64,000 bases of DNA, taken from assembly GCF_036785885.1 (NCBI RefSeq), contig NC_092310.1, forward strand, positions 2,852,001 to 2,916,000, read 5' to 3'. Positions 11,297 to 23,494 of the stretch are shown one piece after another (position 1 is the first letter of the stretch; the number at the start of each line of letters is the position of its first letter). Under the pieces are notes generated by a model. It saw only the letters and a program-made list of their open reading frames with translations. It was not told the origin of the DNA and did not search any database. The stretch comes from Coffea arabica. Taxonomy: Eukaryota; Streptophyta; Magnoliopsida; Gentianales; Rubiaceae. The position numbers and the translations under genes were made by a program.

Positions 11297-12601
11297 TGTG
11301 GCGACCCCACTTCCCCCTAAGGCGAACCAAAGGGTTGGCGGGCCGTCTGCCCAACTCTCGCCAGGACTCACGCAAGCATTCTAACCCAAATCCTTTCGAA
11401 AGATAACTTAATATATGATAAAACAATTTTTCCCAAATAGGATCATCCTTAAATCCACATTAACTTCAGAGATAGCAATGATAAATTAGCCAGTCAAGGC
11501 TCTCAAACGTCCCACGTACTGCGTACCAAAGTATAAAGTCGTACCAATCCGGATAGATAAATACACAACTCTCTATTTCAAACTTACAAGCCAAGTAATT
11601 GAATTAGGGTTTACACATTTTCCAGCTTCAAGTGGCAACCCAAAAGAAAAGTGCATTATCCCAAATAACACATTACAGCCCACAGAATAAGTTATAGTAT
11701 TCAAATACAATCCAAAAGGAAAACATAAGTACGCATCCAGCTTTCAGTTTCCAGAACCTGTTAAGGAAAACAATAAACGTGGGATGAGCTAAAACTCAGT
11801 GGTGCCCCAAGACATGCACTCACATAAATCAAACAACAGATAACAATTTAAACAAATTTAATCAATTAAGAAAGCGTATAACAGCACAAGGTAGGATACA
11901 GGGGCTCTCGGGAGCCATTCTCCTCGCTTGATCAGATACCCTCGTAGTTGACCCTCCGTCAACTTTCACTACTTATAGTCCATGTAGATCCACTTATTTT
12001 AATCCTAACCCGTCACCGTTCATACCTCTGCTTCGGGCCCGAATTTCGCCTACCGACGCAGTATACTCGAGATATACCCGTATAAAATTAGTCGAGGGAT
12101 TCACCCAACAACGTTATGGTAGTTGGATTCACGAGTCGAGAGATTCACCCAACGACGCAACTACATTTAGATTCACGAGTTTATTAGAAAATGTTTCACA
12201 CACGTCACCACTCGAACGGCTAGTGCGATAAAATACACACTGCTCACTTCGATGGATCAGAAACCATTTATTTCATTTTTGGACAATTATCACATAGCGA
12301 GTTGATAAAGCGCTTAACCACATAAGTATAAAACAAGCAGGGACACTCACCAAGAGTGAAGTTCAAATGTCAAATTGGGAATCGAATTCCGCGTCCTCGC
12401 AATACCCTAGAATATCAAATATTGAAATTATAAGTTTTTAACATTATACAAATCGAGGTTTAATATAACACTAGTTTACTTTCCCTTAGAAATTTCAAAA
12501 ATCTACTTAGGTTGAAGCTTAACCAAAGCAGTAAAAATGTTTTTTATAGTTTTCTTGGAGGTACTTTTCCAAAAAAAAAATATAATTAGTATTATTTTCA
12601 C
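11297..12601 (-). repeat. Inverted chromovirus LTR fragment
   Basis: 11297-12122 is the reverse complement, with only scattered mismatches, of 12602-13427 (both 826 bp). It begins TGTGGCGACCCC, the mirror of the ...GGTCACCACA LTR end at 13427, directly against host module sequence, with no primer site outside it. 12123-12601 (479 bp) separates the arms and is probably more of the same inverted LTR, but there is no second copy in the window to prove it. Short repeats of GATTCACCCAACRACG occur at 12095-12165. Confidence 0.75.
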
Positions 12602-13427
12602 CTACCATAACATCGTTGGGTGAATCCCTCGACTAATTTTATACGGGTATATCTCGAGTATACTGCGTCGGTAGGCGAAGTTCGGGCCCGAAGCAGAGGT
12701 ATGAACGGTGACGGGTTAGGATTAAAATAAGTGGATCTACATGGACTATAAATAGTGAAAGTTGACGGAGGGTCAACTACGAGAGTATCTCATCAAGCGA
12801 GGAGAATGGCTCCCGAGAGCCCCTGTATCCTACCTTGTGCTGTTATACGCTTTCTTAATTGATTAAATTTGTTTAAATTGTTATCTGTTGTTTGATTTAT
12901 GTGAGTGCATGTCTTGGGGCACCACTGAGTTTTAGCTCACCCCACGTTTATTGTTTTCCTTAACAGGTTCTGGAAACTGAAAGCTGGATGCGTACTTATG
13001 TTTTCCTTTTGGATTGTATTTGAATACTATAACTTATTCTGTGGGCTGTAATGTGTTATTTGGGATAATGCACTTTTCTTTTGGGTTGCCACTTGAAGCT
13101 GGAAAATGTGTAAACCCTAATTCAATTACTTGGCTTGTAAGTTTGAAATAGAGAGTTGTGTATTTATCGATCCGGATTGGTACGACTTTATACTTTGGTA
13201 CGCAGTACGTGGGACGTTTGAGAGCCTTGACTGGCTAATTTATCATTGCTATCTCTGAAGTTAATGTGGATTTAAGGATGATCCTATTTGGGAAAAATTA
13301 TTTTATCATATATTAAGTTATCCTTCGAAAGGATTTGGGTTAGAATACTTGCGTGAGTCTTGGCGAGAGTTGGGCAGACGGCCCGCCAACCTTTTGGTTC
13401 GCTTTAGGGAGAAGTGGGGTCACCACA
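12602..13427 (+). repeat. 5' LTR remnant of chromovirus (3' end of LTR)
   Basis: Ends ...GGGGTCACCACA two bases before the tRNA primer site, fixing it as the end of the 5' LTR. Only about 826 bp remain; the LTR head (TGTGAGAACC..., seen at 19163) is missing upstream. A TATA-like GGACTATAAATAG is at about 12743-12755, so this part may hold the transcription start. Confidence 0.75.
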
Positions 13428-13429
13428 GG

Positions 13430-13442
13430 TGGTATCAGAACC
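13430..13442 (+). other. tRNA-iMet primer-binding site (chromovirus)
   Basis: Reads TGGTATCAGAACC, complementary to the initiator methionine tRNA 3' end with a small variation. It starts two bases after the LTR end. Confidence 0.85.
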
Positions 13443-13598
13443 TAGGTTATAAAAGTTATTCAAGAGACATAGTAGATGTGTTAGAAACCCTAATCCTCTC
13501 TAGGAATAAGAATTGAGACCCTTAGAGATACTTTAAGTGATATTCGATCTAATTAGTTATCTAAGTTCTAACCTTTAAGTTTTAATTATTTTGCAGAT

Positions 13599-14162
13599 AT
13601 GGAGAATGGAAACGGACATGCTAACGGTAGTAGTGCGGCTAATGGACACGTAGAGCCCCTTAGGCGTATCTCCTACAGGCCGCGAGGCGGAGGAGCCCAT
13701 ATACGCTGCTCACCTGCTGATAGGCACCCTAGGTGCCAGTGCAGAGCCATGTACGCGTATCCCAACGAGCTGGTGTTATCCTTAGACGATGAGCGTCGCC
13801 AGTTAAGGGACGCTAACTTCACCATGACTCAGGATGTAGAGGAGTTGAGTATCATGGTGGATACCCAGTTTGACCGTATAGTCGATTTGGAGATCAGGCT
13901 AACTGTTAAACATCATTTGCTGGAGGCTACTCGTTTGGAGATAGAGCGGCAGAAGTCTAGGGCGACTCGATTAGCCGAAAGGATGCGTGATAGGAGTGCA
14001 GGCATCAGGGCTGATGCCGCGATGATGATGGATGAGGCCACTAGCTTTATTCAGGGTGGTGAGCAGGCGGGTGTAGAGGAGGATCCGGAGGAGGATCCAG
14101 AGGAGGACTCGGAGGAGGATCCGGAGGAGGACGTTACTCCTAATAGCCCTGCTCAGGGTTAG
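13599..14162 (+). CDS. Extra ORF upstream of gag in the chromovirus, 187 aa
   Basis: An intact ATG-started frame lies between the primer site and gag, in its own reading frame relation, 345 bases ahead of the gag ATG. I do not recognise a domain. Visible features are a basic N-terminal part (RRISYRPRGG), a Cys/His-containing stretch at about residues 37-50 (IRCSP, RCQCRAM), a long charged heptad-like helix at about 65-145 likely to form a coiled coil, and an acidic tail made of a 15-base DNA repeat (EEDPEEDPEEDSEEDPEED, about 162-180). A TTTTGCAG directly before the ATG resembles a 3' splice site, so it could be reached by splicing a leader intron; that is inference. Unlike gag-pol it has no stop. 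Confidence 0.6.
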   Translation: MENGNGHANGSSAANGHVEPLRRISYRPRGGGAHIRCSPADRHPRCQCRAMYAYPNELVLSLDDERRQLRDANFTMTQDVEELSIMVDTQFDRIVDLEIRLTVKHHLLEATRLEIERQKSRATRLAERMRDRSAGIRADAAMMMDEATSFIQGGEQAGVEEDPEEDPEEDSEEDPEEDVTPNSPAQG

Positions 14163-14506
14163 GTTAGGACTCACCTGTTTACACTAGATATGGAAGGTTA
14201 GGCAAGGGACACTAGTTAAGTCATCAAATTTTGTCTAGGTGGATGACTTACCTTTGAGGCACCATACCCCTAATTTTGTTTAAGGGATTATCTGTATGTA
14301 TTTTTGCTAGTCTATGTGCCTTACTTTTGGAAATGTCCCAACTTGTTATTTGTATAACTTTCACGTAGAAATATATGTTAAGTGTTTTATTTACCTTTTC
14401 TCCATTTCCATATTGAATTTATTTACCAAAAAGAATAGTAATAATCATAAATAAATAATACTTTTGCCTAATTGACCTATCCTTCCGAAATAGGTATATT
14501 TAGAAT

Positions 14507-17500
14507 ATGGATCGCCAAGCGATAGGAAGGAGCCGTGGGAGACCCACTAGACAACACCCGGAAGCGGGTGGTGATAGGGAACCCGGGGTCAATCAAGACC
14601 AAGGGCAAGAGGGCGTGGCCGGAGACCAGGTGGCCACCGCAATTAACCGTATCACTGACGTCCTCGAGCGCTTGACTGAACGCCAAGCCGCTGGACCAGT
14701 GCATCATCCAGGAGACCCAGCTGACTCAAAGGATCGAGCACTGGAAAGGTTTCTGAAGTTTGGACCTCCCAAATTCTATGGAAGACCCGAGCCGGAAGTG
14801 GCTGAAGGCTGGTGGGAGAGAATCACTGAATTCTTCACCGCCTTAAATTATGCGGAGGAGCGAAATGTGACTTTTGCCACCTTCCAGTTTAAGGGAGCTA
14901 CTCGCTCCTGGTGGAACCTAGTAAGGGTTACTTGGGAGACTAACCATACACCAAGGACTTGGGTGAATTTCACAAGAGAGTTCAATGTCAAATTCCTTCC
15001 ACCTCTCATTCAAAAGAAGAGAGAGGACGATTTCATTAGATGCAAACAGGGAGCGATGAGTGTCGCCGAATATGAAGTCCAGTTCACAAAGCTATCCCGC
15101 TTCGCACCTGAATTGATAGCCACTGAACAAAGGCGTGTTCGGAGGTTTGTACAGGGTTTGAATGTGAAAATACAGGAGAGCTTAGCCGTCGTGAGGATAG
15201 ATATTTTCGCAGATGCTGTCGAGAGAGACCAGAGAGTTGAAGTAGCTAGAGCCCAAGTGAAATCTTCCCAGTCTAAGAAAAGATTTGCTCCTAGTAGTAG
15301 TCGGGAGCCGACTTTTGGAAATGCCCCACCGGCCAAAATGGGCCGAGGAACCAGTGGAGTGACTAATCCTGGAACACCACGAGGCACTCTCGCAAGAGGA
15401 ACCGGGACAAGGAATGCAGGGGGAAGAAACAATGGAGCTAGAGGGGGATCGAATGGAAGAGAACAACTTAGGAATAGCTCGCAAGGGGGTCGAGCAATAA
15501 TTCCTCAAGTGACCTGTGCTTATTGCAAGAAACCTGGCCATTCTATGGATAGTTGCTGGAAGAAGCAAGGAAGGTACTTGAAATGCGGAAGTAGTGAGCA
15601 CCAAATTTTTGGATGTCCAAAGGTGCAGGAAGGGACTACTCCGAACGCTAGACCAAACACTTCTGGAGGGAGCCGGCCAACAGTTACTGCCAGAGTGTAT
15701 GCTATAGATGACCAACCTGTATCTGATTCCTCGGAAGTTGTGGAAGGTACACTTCCAATTTTTCATCGATTAGCTAAAGTGTTAATTGACCCTGGTGCAA
15801 CGCATTCATTCGTAGATCCATCTTTTATGTCTGGAATAGATGTGCAATCCGTTAGATTACCCTTTGACCTTGAAATTAGGACACCAATGGGTAATAAGAA
15901 GGTAATCACTAGTTTAGTTTATAAGAATTGCGAATTCTGGGTTGGAGAGCAAAAAATGTTAGTGGATCTGATCAGTTTGGACATAAAAGGTTATGATGTT
16001 ATCATAGGAATGGATTTTCTAGGTCACCATCATGCTAAGCTTGATTGCCGAGCGAAAGTGGTGGAGTTTTGTATACCTGAAGAAACGACCCTGAGATTAG
16101 ATGTTAAGGGTAGGTTAGCATCTTCTGCTATGGTACGGGCAAGGAGAATGTTATCTAAAGGAGCTCAAGGTTTCATAGCCTTCTTGATCAATACTCCCAG
16201 CGATCAAGCAAAGTTAGAGGATGTACCAGTGGTACGGGAATTTCCGGATGTCTTTCCCGAAGAATTAAAGACTTTACCACCAGAAAGAGGTGTGGAGTTC
16301 AAGATTGACTTGGTGCCTGGAACGACTCCAATTTCTAAGACTCCGTATCGAATGGCTCCTGCCGAGTTAAAAGAGTTGAAAATTCAATTACAAGACCTCT
16401 TGGAGAAAGGTTTCGTGAAGGAGAGTGACTCACCATGGGGAGCACCCGTTCTATTTGTTAAGAAAAAGGACGAAAGTTTGAGGTTATGTATCGATTACCG
16501 AGGGTTAAATAAGGTTACCATTAAGAATAAATACCCTCTACCGTTGATTGATAGCTTGTTCGACCAACTGCAAGGATCAGTGATCTTCTCTAAGCTCGAC
16601 TTAAGGCAAGGATATTACCAGTTGAAGATTAAGAAGGAAGATATACCCAAGACTGCTTTTAGTACAAGATATGGGCATTTCGAGTTCGCAGTCATACCTT
16701 TTGGATTAACTAATGCACCAGCTGCATTCATGGATCTAATGCAGAGAGTCTTTAAGAAATACCTGGACCAGTTTGTAGTGGTTTTTATAGATGATATCTT
16801 GATATACTCTAAAACTCAGGAGGAACACGTTACGCACTTGGAAATAGTATTGCAGATACTAAGAGAGCATAAGTTGTATGCAAAATTCAGCAAGTGCGAG
16901 TTTTGGTTGGAGGAGATTTCCTTTCTAGGACACAAGGTTTCCAAATATGGAATTGTCGTGGATCCGGCAAAAGTCGAAGCCGTTATGAATTGGAAGCAGC
17001 CAGAAACTCCAACTGAAGTTAGAAGTTTCTTGGGATTAGCAGGTTATTATAGGCGATTTATCAAAAATTTTTCGAAAATTGCAGGATCCATGACCGAGCT
17101 AACCAAGAAAGGTAATAAGTTTATTTGAACTCCAAAATGCGAGTCAAGTTTTCAAGAGTTAAAGAGACGTTTAACATCCGCTCCTGTTTTGGTGTTACCT
17201 GACGGAGGCGAAGGTTATGCCGTGTACTCCGATGCTTCTAGGGAAGGTTTAGGATGTGTTTTAATGCAAAATGATAAAGTGATTGCCTATGCTTCCAGGA
17301 GACTGAAACCGCACGAACAGAACTACCCAACTCATGACCTAGAGTTAGCAGCAGTGATTTTCGCCTTAAAGAAATGGAGACACTACTTGTATGGCGTGAC
17401 TTTTGAGGTTTTTACGGATCATAAGAGCCTCAAGTATTTGTTCTCCCAGAAGGAACTAAATTTGAGACAAAGGCGATGGGTAGAATTCTTGGAGGATTAT

Positions 17501-19117
17501 GATTGTTCAATTAACTACCACCCAGGAAAAGCCAACGTGGTAGCTGACGCTCTAAATAGAAAGGCCCAAATAGCAGGGCTAATGGTTAAAGAGTGAGACA
17601 TGTTAGAAGAAGTTACTAGTTGGAACCCACGCTTGGAAAAATTGAAGATATTATTTGAAAATTTGTTTTTGAAATCACCATTACTAGAGCGTATTAAGGA
17701 GGCCAAGAAAACGGACCCTACAATCCAGAAGAACTTGGAAAAAGTGTAAAAAGGGGAAAACCAAGATTTCAAGTTAGGGCCTGAAGGAGTATTGAGATTC
17801 CGAGATCGAATTGTGATTCCGGCAGATAAAGAGATAAGGAAAGAGATTTTAGAAAAATCACATCGATCGAAGTATACCATACATCCAGGAGTGACCAAGA
17901 TGTATCACAATGTGAAAGGATTATACTGGTGGGAAGGTTTGAAAAAGGATGTGGCAGAGTATGTGCAGAAATGTTTGACTTGCCAACAAGTAAAAGTTGA
18001 GCATCAGAAACCCTCTGGTTTATTGCAACCGTTAGAAATCCCTGAATGGAAATGGGAACATATAACAATGGATTTTGTAACCGGACTGCCTAAAAGTCAA
18101 AAAGGATTTGATGCCATTTGGGTAATAGTCGATCGACTCACTAAATCTGCACATTTCCTACCTGTAAGCATGAGTTTTTCATTGGAGAAATTGGTCAAGT
18201 TGTACACAGAAGAGATCCTAAGGTTACATGGTATTCCCGTGAGTATCGTGTCTGATCGAGATCCAAGGTTTGTCTCGCGTTTTTGGCAGAAATTTCAAGA
18301 GTCTTTGGGGACCAAGTTGAAATTTAGTATTGCGTATCATCCCCAAACCGACGGGCAGTCGGAAAGGACAATTCAAACTTTGGAGGACCTGCTGAGGTCG
18401 TGTATATTGGATTTTGGAGGTAAATGGAATAAATATATGACCTTGGTAGAATTTGCATATAATAATAGCTATCAGGCTTCGATTCAAATGGCACCTTATG
18501 AAGCTTTATATGGGAGAAGGTGTCGATCTCCGATTCATTGGGATGAAGTTGGAGAAAAGAAAATTTTAGATCCTACAGCCATACCTTGAATAGAAGAAGC
18601 CCAGAAAAAAGTGAAACTGATTAGAGAAAGGCTTCAGACTGCCCAAAGCAGACAAAAGAGCTACGCCGACACAAGGAGAAAAGATTTGGAGTTTGAAGTA
18701 GGAGACAAGGTTTTCCTAAAAATTAAACCCTTGAAGAGCGGAGTAGTATCTAAGAAAGGTAAGAAGCTAAAGCCAAGGTATATCGGACCTTTTGAAATTT
18801 TGAAGCGAGTCGGGAATGTAGCTTATCAATTAAGGTTGCCCGCGAGCATGGCCAAGGTTCACGATGTATTTCACGTCTCCATGCTTAAGAAATATTACCC
18901 CGACCCAAACCATGTGCTGCAACTAGAAGGAATTGAAGTGGATGAGACGTTAACGTATGAAGAAGGGCCAGTTAAGATTTTGGAAAGAGAAGTGAAGGAG
19001 CTAAGGAACAAGAAAATCCCTCTGGTAAAGATGTTATGGAGAAATCATGGACTGGAGGAAGCGACTTGGGAATTAGAAGAAGAAATGCAGAACAAGTACC
19101 CTGATTTATTTCTCTAG
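14507..19117 (+). pseudogene. Ty3/gypsy chromovirus gag-pol, four nonsense stops
   Basis: One continuous frame of 1,537 codons holds, in order: capsid-type gag (about residues 85-245); a CX2CX4HX4C zinc knuckle at about 337 plus a degenerate second one; protease with DPGATHSF at about 428, where most relatives have DSGA; reverse transcriptase with FIDD near residue 760; RNase H (17189-17560); integrase with its HHCC finger (about 17870-17990) and DDE core (MDFVTG, SDRDPRF, SERTIQT); and a C-terminal chromodomain (about 18960-19110, EEATWELEEEM). RT-RNase H-integrase order and the chromodomain place it in the Tekay/Del chromoviruses. In-frame stops at 17126, 17594, 17747 and 18587 inactivate it; no frameshift is seen. 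Chromodomain integrases of this group target heterochromatin. Confidence 0.92.
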
Positions 19118-19149
19118 TAAGCTTGAATTTTGAGGACAAAATTCTTTGT

Positions 19150-19162
19150 AAGGAGTGGAGGA
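19150..19162 (+). other. Polypurine tract of the chromovirus
   Basis: AAGGAGTGGAGGA sits directly before the LTR start TGTGAGAACC, where plus-strand DNA synthesis is primed. Confidence 0.75.
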
Positions 19163-22100
19163 TGTGAGAACCCTGAAAATGCATATATAAATAACATTTC
19201 ATATGTCATTTGCACTTCTTTTATTCCTTAATAATTCCTAGCATTACTTTTACTTGTTTGCAATTAAGTACGTAAAAAAAAAGTTTATGGGAAAAAAAAT
19301 AATATAATTTTCCTAAGTTATGAAATTTCTTGGTTTTGCTAGATTAAGTTAATATATTTAGAGCTAGATTAAATTTTTCGTATTAACATAAAATGTTAGA
19401 TTTATATATAGTGATCAAACTTGATTTTAATAGTTTACTTAATCAAACAAGAATGTTAAGCGTTAAAAGGAACCTTAATACTAAATTGTAATCGATAAAT
19501 TTTAGACAAAAACGATATAAGTATCTTAAATATACTGAGGACATAAGAATTTTTATAATTAAAGCCTTGCAAGATTAGCATGTCATTAGGCGATCAAATT
19601 ATACTTGGAATTAATTTTTTGGGATCAAACTAGAATCAAGGACTTAAGTGTTCATTAGAAGGAATGTGAAAAGACTAAACTACCCTCCCAAGCTCACCAA
19701 AACCACCATGCAAACCCAGCAAATTTCGGACAACATAATTACCTCACCTCTCATTCGGCCAATACATTTCTTTCACCACCTTCACACTTCACCCTCCTGC
19801 ACACTCAACCTCTTCTCCTAAATACCGCAACACCACCACCCTTCACAACCTCATTCTGCTTTGGACTAACAACAAAAGAGTGAGGGAGAGACTTACCTCG
19901 TGAGTATCGACCGAGAGAGAGTGAGAGGCCGAGCTGCAACATCTTCCATTTCTGTTCATAAGCTAGAGGAAAGAAAGGGGAGAGCTAGTGGGAGTCGTAG
20001 GAGCTGCTGATCATCATCATCTTCGTCAACTTCAGACCAACATCCACCAGCTGCAACCAAAAATTTGCTGCGTGCATGAGAGCCGAGAGGAAGGAAAATT
20101 TTTCAAACTTTCTGTACGAGAACTTAGCTTGCTGTGAGGTAATTTCTGGATCATTTTAGGAGTTATCAGAGGTAGATTGAACCCTTTAGGGACATGCATG
20201 CATGGTTGAGACAGCCGGTTAATGAAATCAAGGTCTTGGGAAAATCTGTTTTGGAAGTAAATGTTTCGGCTGAGAAGCTGATTTGAAATGCGGCTTCATT
20301 TTGTTTTTCCTGTGACGATCTGAGCACTCCAATGGAATTAGCCGTGAGAATACGTGATGATTAAGACCATGCATGTTGATTGTACTTTCGGATGATAATG
20401 GTAAAGCTTAAGAAAATTCTGTTTTAAGAGGAAAATGTCTTAGCCGAGAAGCTGATTGGAAATGCAGCTTTAATGTTGTTCTCCTAGAGTAATCTGAGCA
20501 TACAATGGTGATTAACTAACTGAATCTTGGATGATTATTATGATTAGGGCCATGCATGATAATTTTATGTGATTGGATGATGAAAACAGGAACCTGGAAA
20601 AAATTCTGATGTAGTGAAATGGAATTGATGTGAACCAGAAATCTGAAATGCAGTTGTAATCTATTTAAATCTAATAATCTGAGCATAAATGCAATTAGCT
20701 ACGTGAAAATATGATGTTTAAGCTAACTACTGGTAGATGAAGGTATACCAGCGCTTGCATGCACTGATTGTGTATTCGGATGATGAATCAAAGCCTAGCC
20801 TATGGGTCTGCCGAGAACTTGATTGGGTTAATGCATCTTGATTTGGTTTAATTTTGTTGTTTTGAGCCTATAATCATAATTAGCTAGCTAATAACAAGAA
20901 ATTTTAGCTTTGCATGTAGTTAATTAGTTGAGTTAGAACTGAAAATAAAAATAAGATGCCACCGGATTTTTGTGCAGCTCAAACCGAGGCTAGCTGGAGA
21001 TTTTCTTGGAAATTCGATGACTTGTGTTGTTAATCACACCTGATTTTTTTATTTTTGAACTGGAAATGTTACTCAGATAATTAAGTATCCGTATGCCGAA
21101 TTTGAGTATTTAAATCCCTGAATAAGCCAAGGAAGAATTTTATACAAGATAAATGGTTGCTGGAAAATTTAGCTAACCAAACGTTTGAGCAGAAAATATT
21201 GAATTGTTTCCGGATTTCACTAGTTGATGTTTGAATATTTTCCTTGGCATAAAATGGTTTCGAAACACAGGAAAAGGGTGTATTTTAAGATATACATGTT
21301 GTTTAGCAATGAAACATTTGATATCGCGAATGATTTAACCAAAAACGTGGGTATACGAATGCTGGAAATTTTCCTTGTAGTTGCCAAAGTTTGAGTAAGA
21401 ATTTCCAGCTTGAAAGTGAAATTATTCTTTGAAATCATAATGGTTGCAATATCTGGAACAAGTTGTTTTAAAGTTTATAAGATATATGGATGTGAAACTC
21501 TCGATATCTTGGGAGAATAAATCGGAGATAGTGAAGTGTGGCTGTGGAACAATTGCTTGAGTATGAAGTTGTTGAAAATTTGATTCTTGACTTTAAATAC
21601 CTGTTAGTAAATTTAAACATTTGAAATGTTAGCCTTGTTGCTACAAGAATTACTGGTTGGGTGCTAGGGGCTAATGATTGACGAATCCCTTGGCCATGTG
21701 AATGATTTTTATATAAGTGTTAAAGTGGTGAACTTAAATTGCTGGAATTGCTTAAAGGCCTTACGTTATTTTAATTAAGTGAGATGTGATTTGAGATTTG
21801 CCAAAAACCAAGAGCTAATGATTGACGAAGCCTTGGTCACTTGCTTTATTTTCCTTTTGGAAATGAATTTGTCGAAACCTAGGGCCAATGATTTACAAAG
21901 CCTAGTGATTCGCTATTTAAAACGTGATTTCTTCAAGTCGACAAATTTGAACTATAATGTGATTTCGATTTGGAATCGAAGCTGTGAAAGTTGTTTCGAT
22001 CTTGCGAACTCGAGTAATTTTTATCAAGCTAATCAAAAATATTTTTCCTAGTATTAGATGATAAAACTCAATATCTAGTGTTTTGCCTAAATTTTTCCAA

Positions 22101-22440
22101 AACCGACAAATTTCTTTAGCTCAAACTATCCTTGATAGGTATAGAAAAATAATTTCTCTAGTTTCTGAAAACCCTAAGTCTTACTCCTTTTTCTTTCTTT
22201 AAGAATTGCCTTGGATAGTTGTCGGTAGGAAAAGCTCCAAAACAATAGTTTTAATAATTTTAATAACTTTAATTAAAAAATGTAGAAACTTGCTCGGCAA
22301 GAAATTTTATTTTAGATAAAATAGTCTTAGTGATAATTTTTGCAAGAACTGTAGATTTAAAGAAATTTTCAAATTATCTTTCTAGCTTTGATGTTAAGAG
22401 GTTTGTCGACTTATTTCAAAAAAATAATAAGTCGGCTAGT
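19163..22440 (+). repeat. 3' LTR of the chromovirus, head only
   Basis: Starts TGTGAGAACC after the polypurine tract. About 3.3 kb of LTR follows without coding potential; the part equivalent to 12602-13427 never appears, so the LTR tail is lost. Around 22440-22450 the sequence changes to a copy of the UGT upstream region. The original LTR must have exceeded 4 kb, which fits Tekay/Del elements. The right edge is approximate. ORFs at 21779 and 22330 lie inside it and are not supported as genes. Confidence 0.7.
20160..20840 (+). repeat. Degenerate ~175-186 bp tandem repeats inside the LTR
   Basis: Successive copies align on GAGAAGCTGATTTGAAATGC (20272), GAGAAGCTGATTGGAAATGC (20446) and CAGAAATCTGAAATGC (about 20636), each followed by an ATCTGAGCA phrase and CATGCATG; a weaker fourth starts near 20811. 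A second family (GCTAATGATTGACGAA) occurs at about 21670, 21811 and 21883. Confidence 0.6.
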
Positions 22441-22830
22441 TATGCAGTTCATGAATATTCTATGTGTAAGTTTTCGTCAATTGCTCTCACCAGTAGACTT
22501 CGGTACGGCAGCCCTTAAAGAGCTCATGGTGGGTGTAGTTGTAGCTTGACTAAGTGCACAAAAGAACGTGTAAAGAAATGTGGTAGGATGGTTTGGAGGT
22601 ACCATATCCTTTAAGAGCTTGCAAAGGGGGCAGTTTCTGGCCTGTATAAGTGGACATATGAACGTGTAAAGACATGTGGTTGGGTAGATATGGCATGATC
22701 TGTGATATGAGTCAAATTATATTTCTCTATTTTGGACTTCTTTTTTTCCATAGTATAGGCCAGCCCAAGAACAAAAAGGTGATTAGAAAATATTCCTTCC
22801 GCCTTATTGTTATTATCATAGTTCACCTTT
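22441..22830 (-). promoter_or_regulatory. Orphan copy of the UGT A-type upstream region
   Basis: CATCAATTGCTCTCACCAG-like text, GGTTTGGAGGTACCA, and the block ATGTGGTTGGGTAGATATGGCAT match the sequence upstream of UGT A and of fragment 3, but no UGT coding sequence is next to it. The leader part is itself partly doubled (AAGAACGTGTAAAGAAATG and GAACGTGTAAAGACATG). It probably marks the far side of the chromovirus rearrangement in unit 1. Confidence 0.55.
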
Positions 22831-23494
22831 TCTTATGTCTCAAAATTTGAGTCACTTTACAATTTTCACTCTAACATTCCATTTGTATTGTCACAAGAGC
22901 TATTGATAAAATAAAAAATAAGTATGATGAAACCCATAAAAATAATAAATAGGCATCCAAAAAAAAGTTAAATGGAAAGTACTAAAAATTTTAGTGGCCA
23001 TAAATAGGCATATGCTTGGCAACAACATGAAAAATAGCTTTCATTTTGCATGGATCTTGATAGGTTGCATTTTTATCATTTAATTTATGATTGTTTTTTC
23101 TTTGATTTCGGCCAAATATTGCATTAATTGTGGATTCTACTTATATTTGGTGATTGAGAGAAAATATAATCGATGAAATCATAAGGGTTATGATGGTGAG
23201 GTTAATTCGATTATAAACAATGTTTATTCTTAAATACCTCTAATCAAGGTATTAACAAGAAACGGTATTATTAATACGGTTAGACTAGCATATACTATAC
23301 CACTTCTATTTGAAAAGTAGCAGATCTCATCTTCTATGGGATGTGAGATACCTAAACGCTTAATAAAATGATCAAATTCACTAGATTGATCCATATAGGG
23401 ATATTCTTTAAGTGCCGAAGGATTAATCTCCAAGTGACATTTGTGTAAGTGATCCTTAGATTTGAAATTATCATGATATCTTGAGTACGAACGA
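22831..23494. other. Non-coding, nothing recognised
   Basis: AT-rich sequence without a supported gene, repeat or element end. Confidence 0.4.

Noticed and set aside
14477-15766. Minus-strand ORFs opposite the chromovirus gag-pol
   Set aside because: Shadows of the plus-strand polyprotein without recognisable domains.
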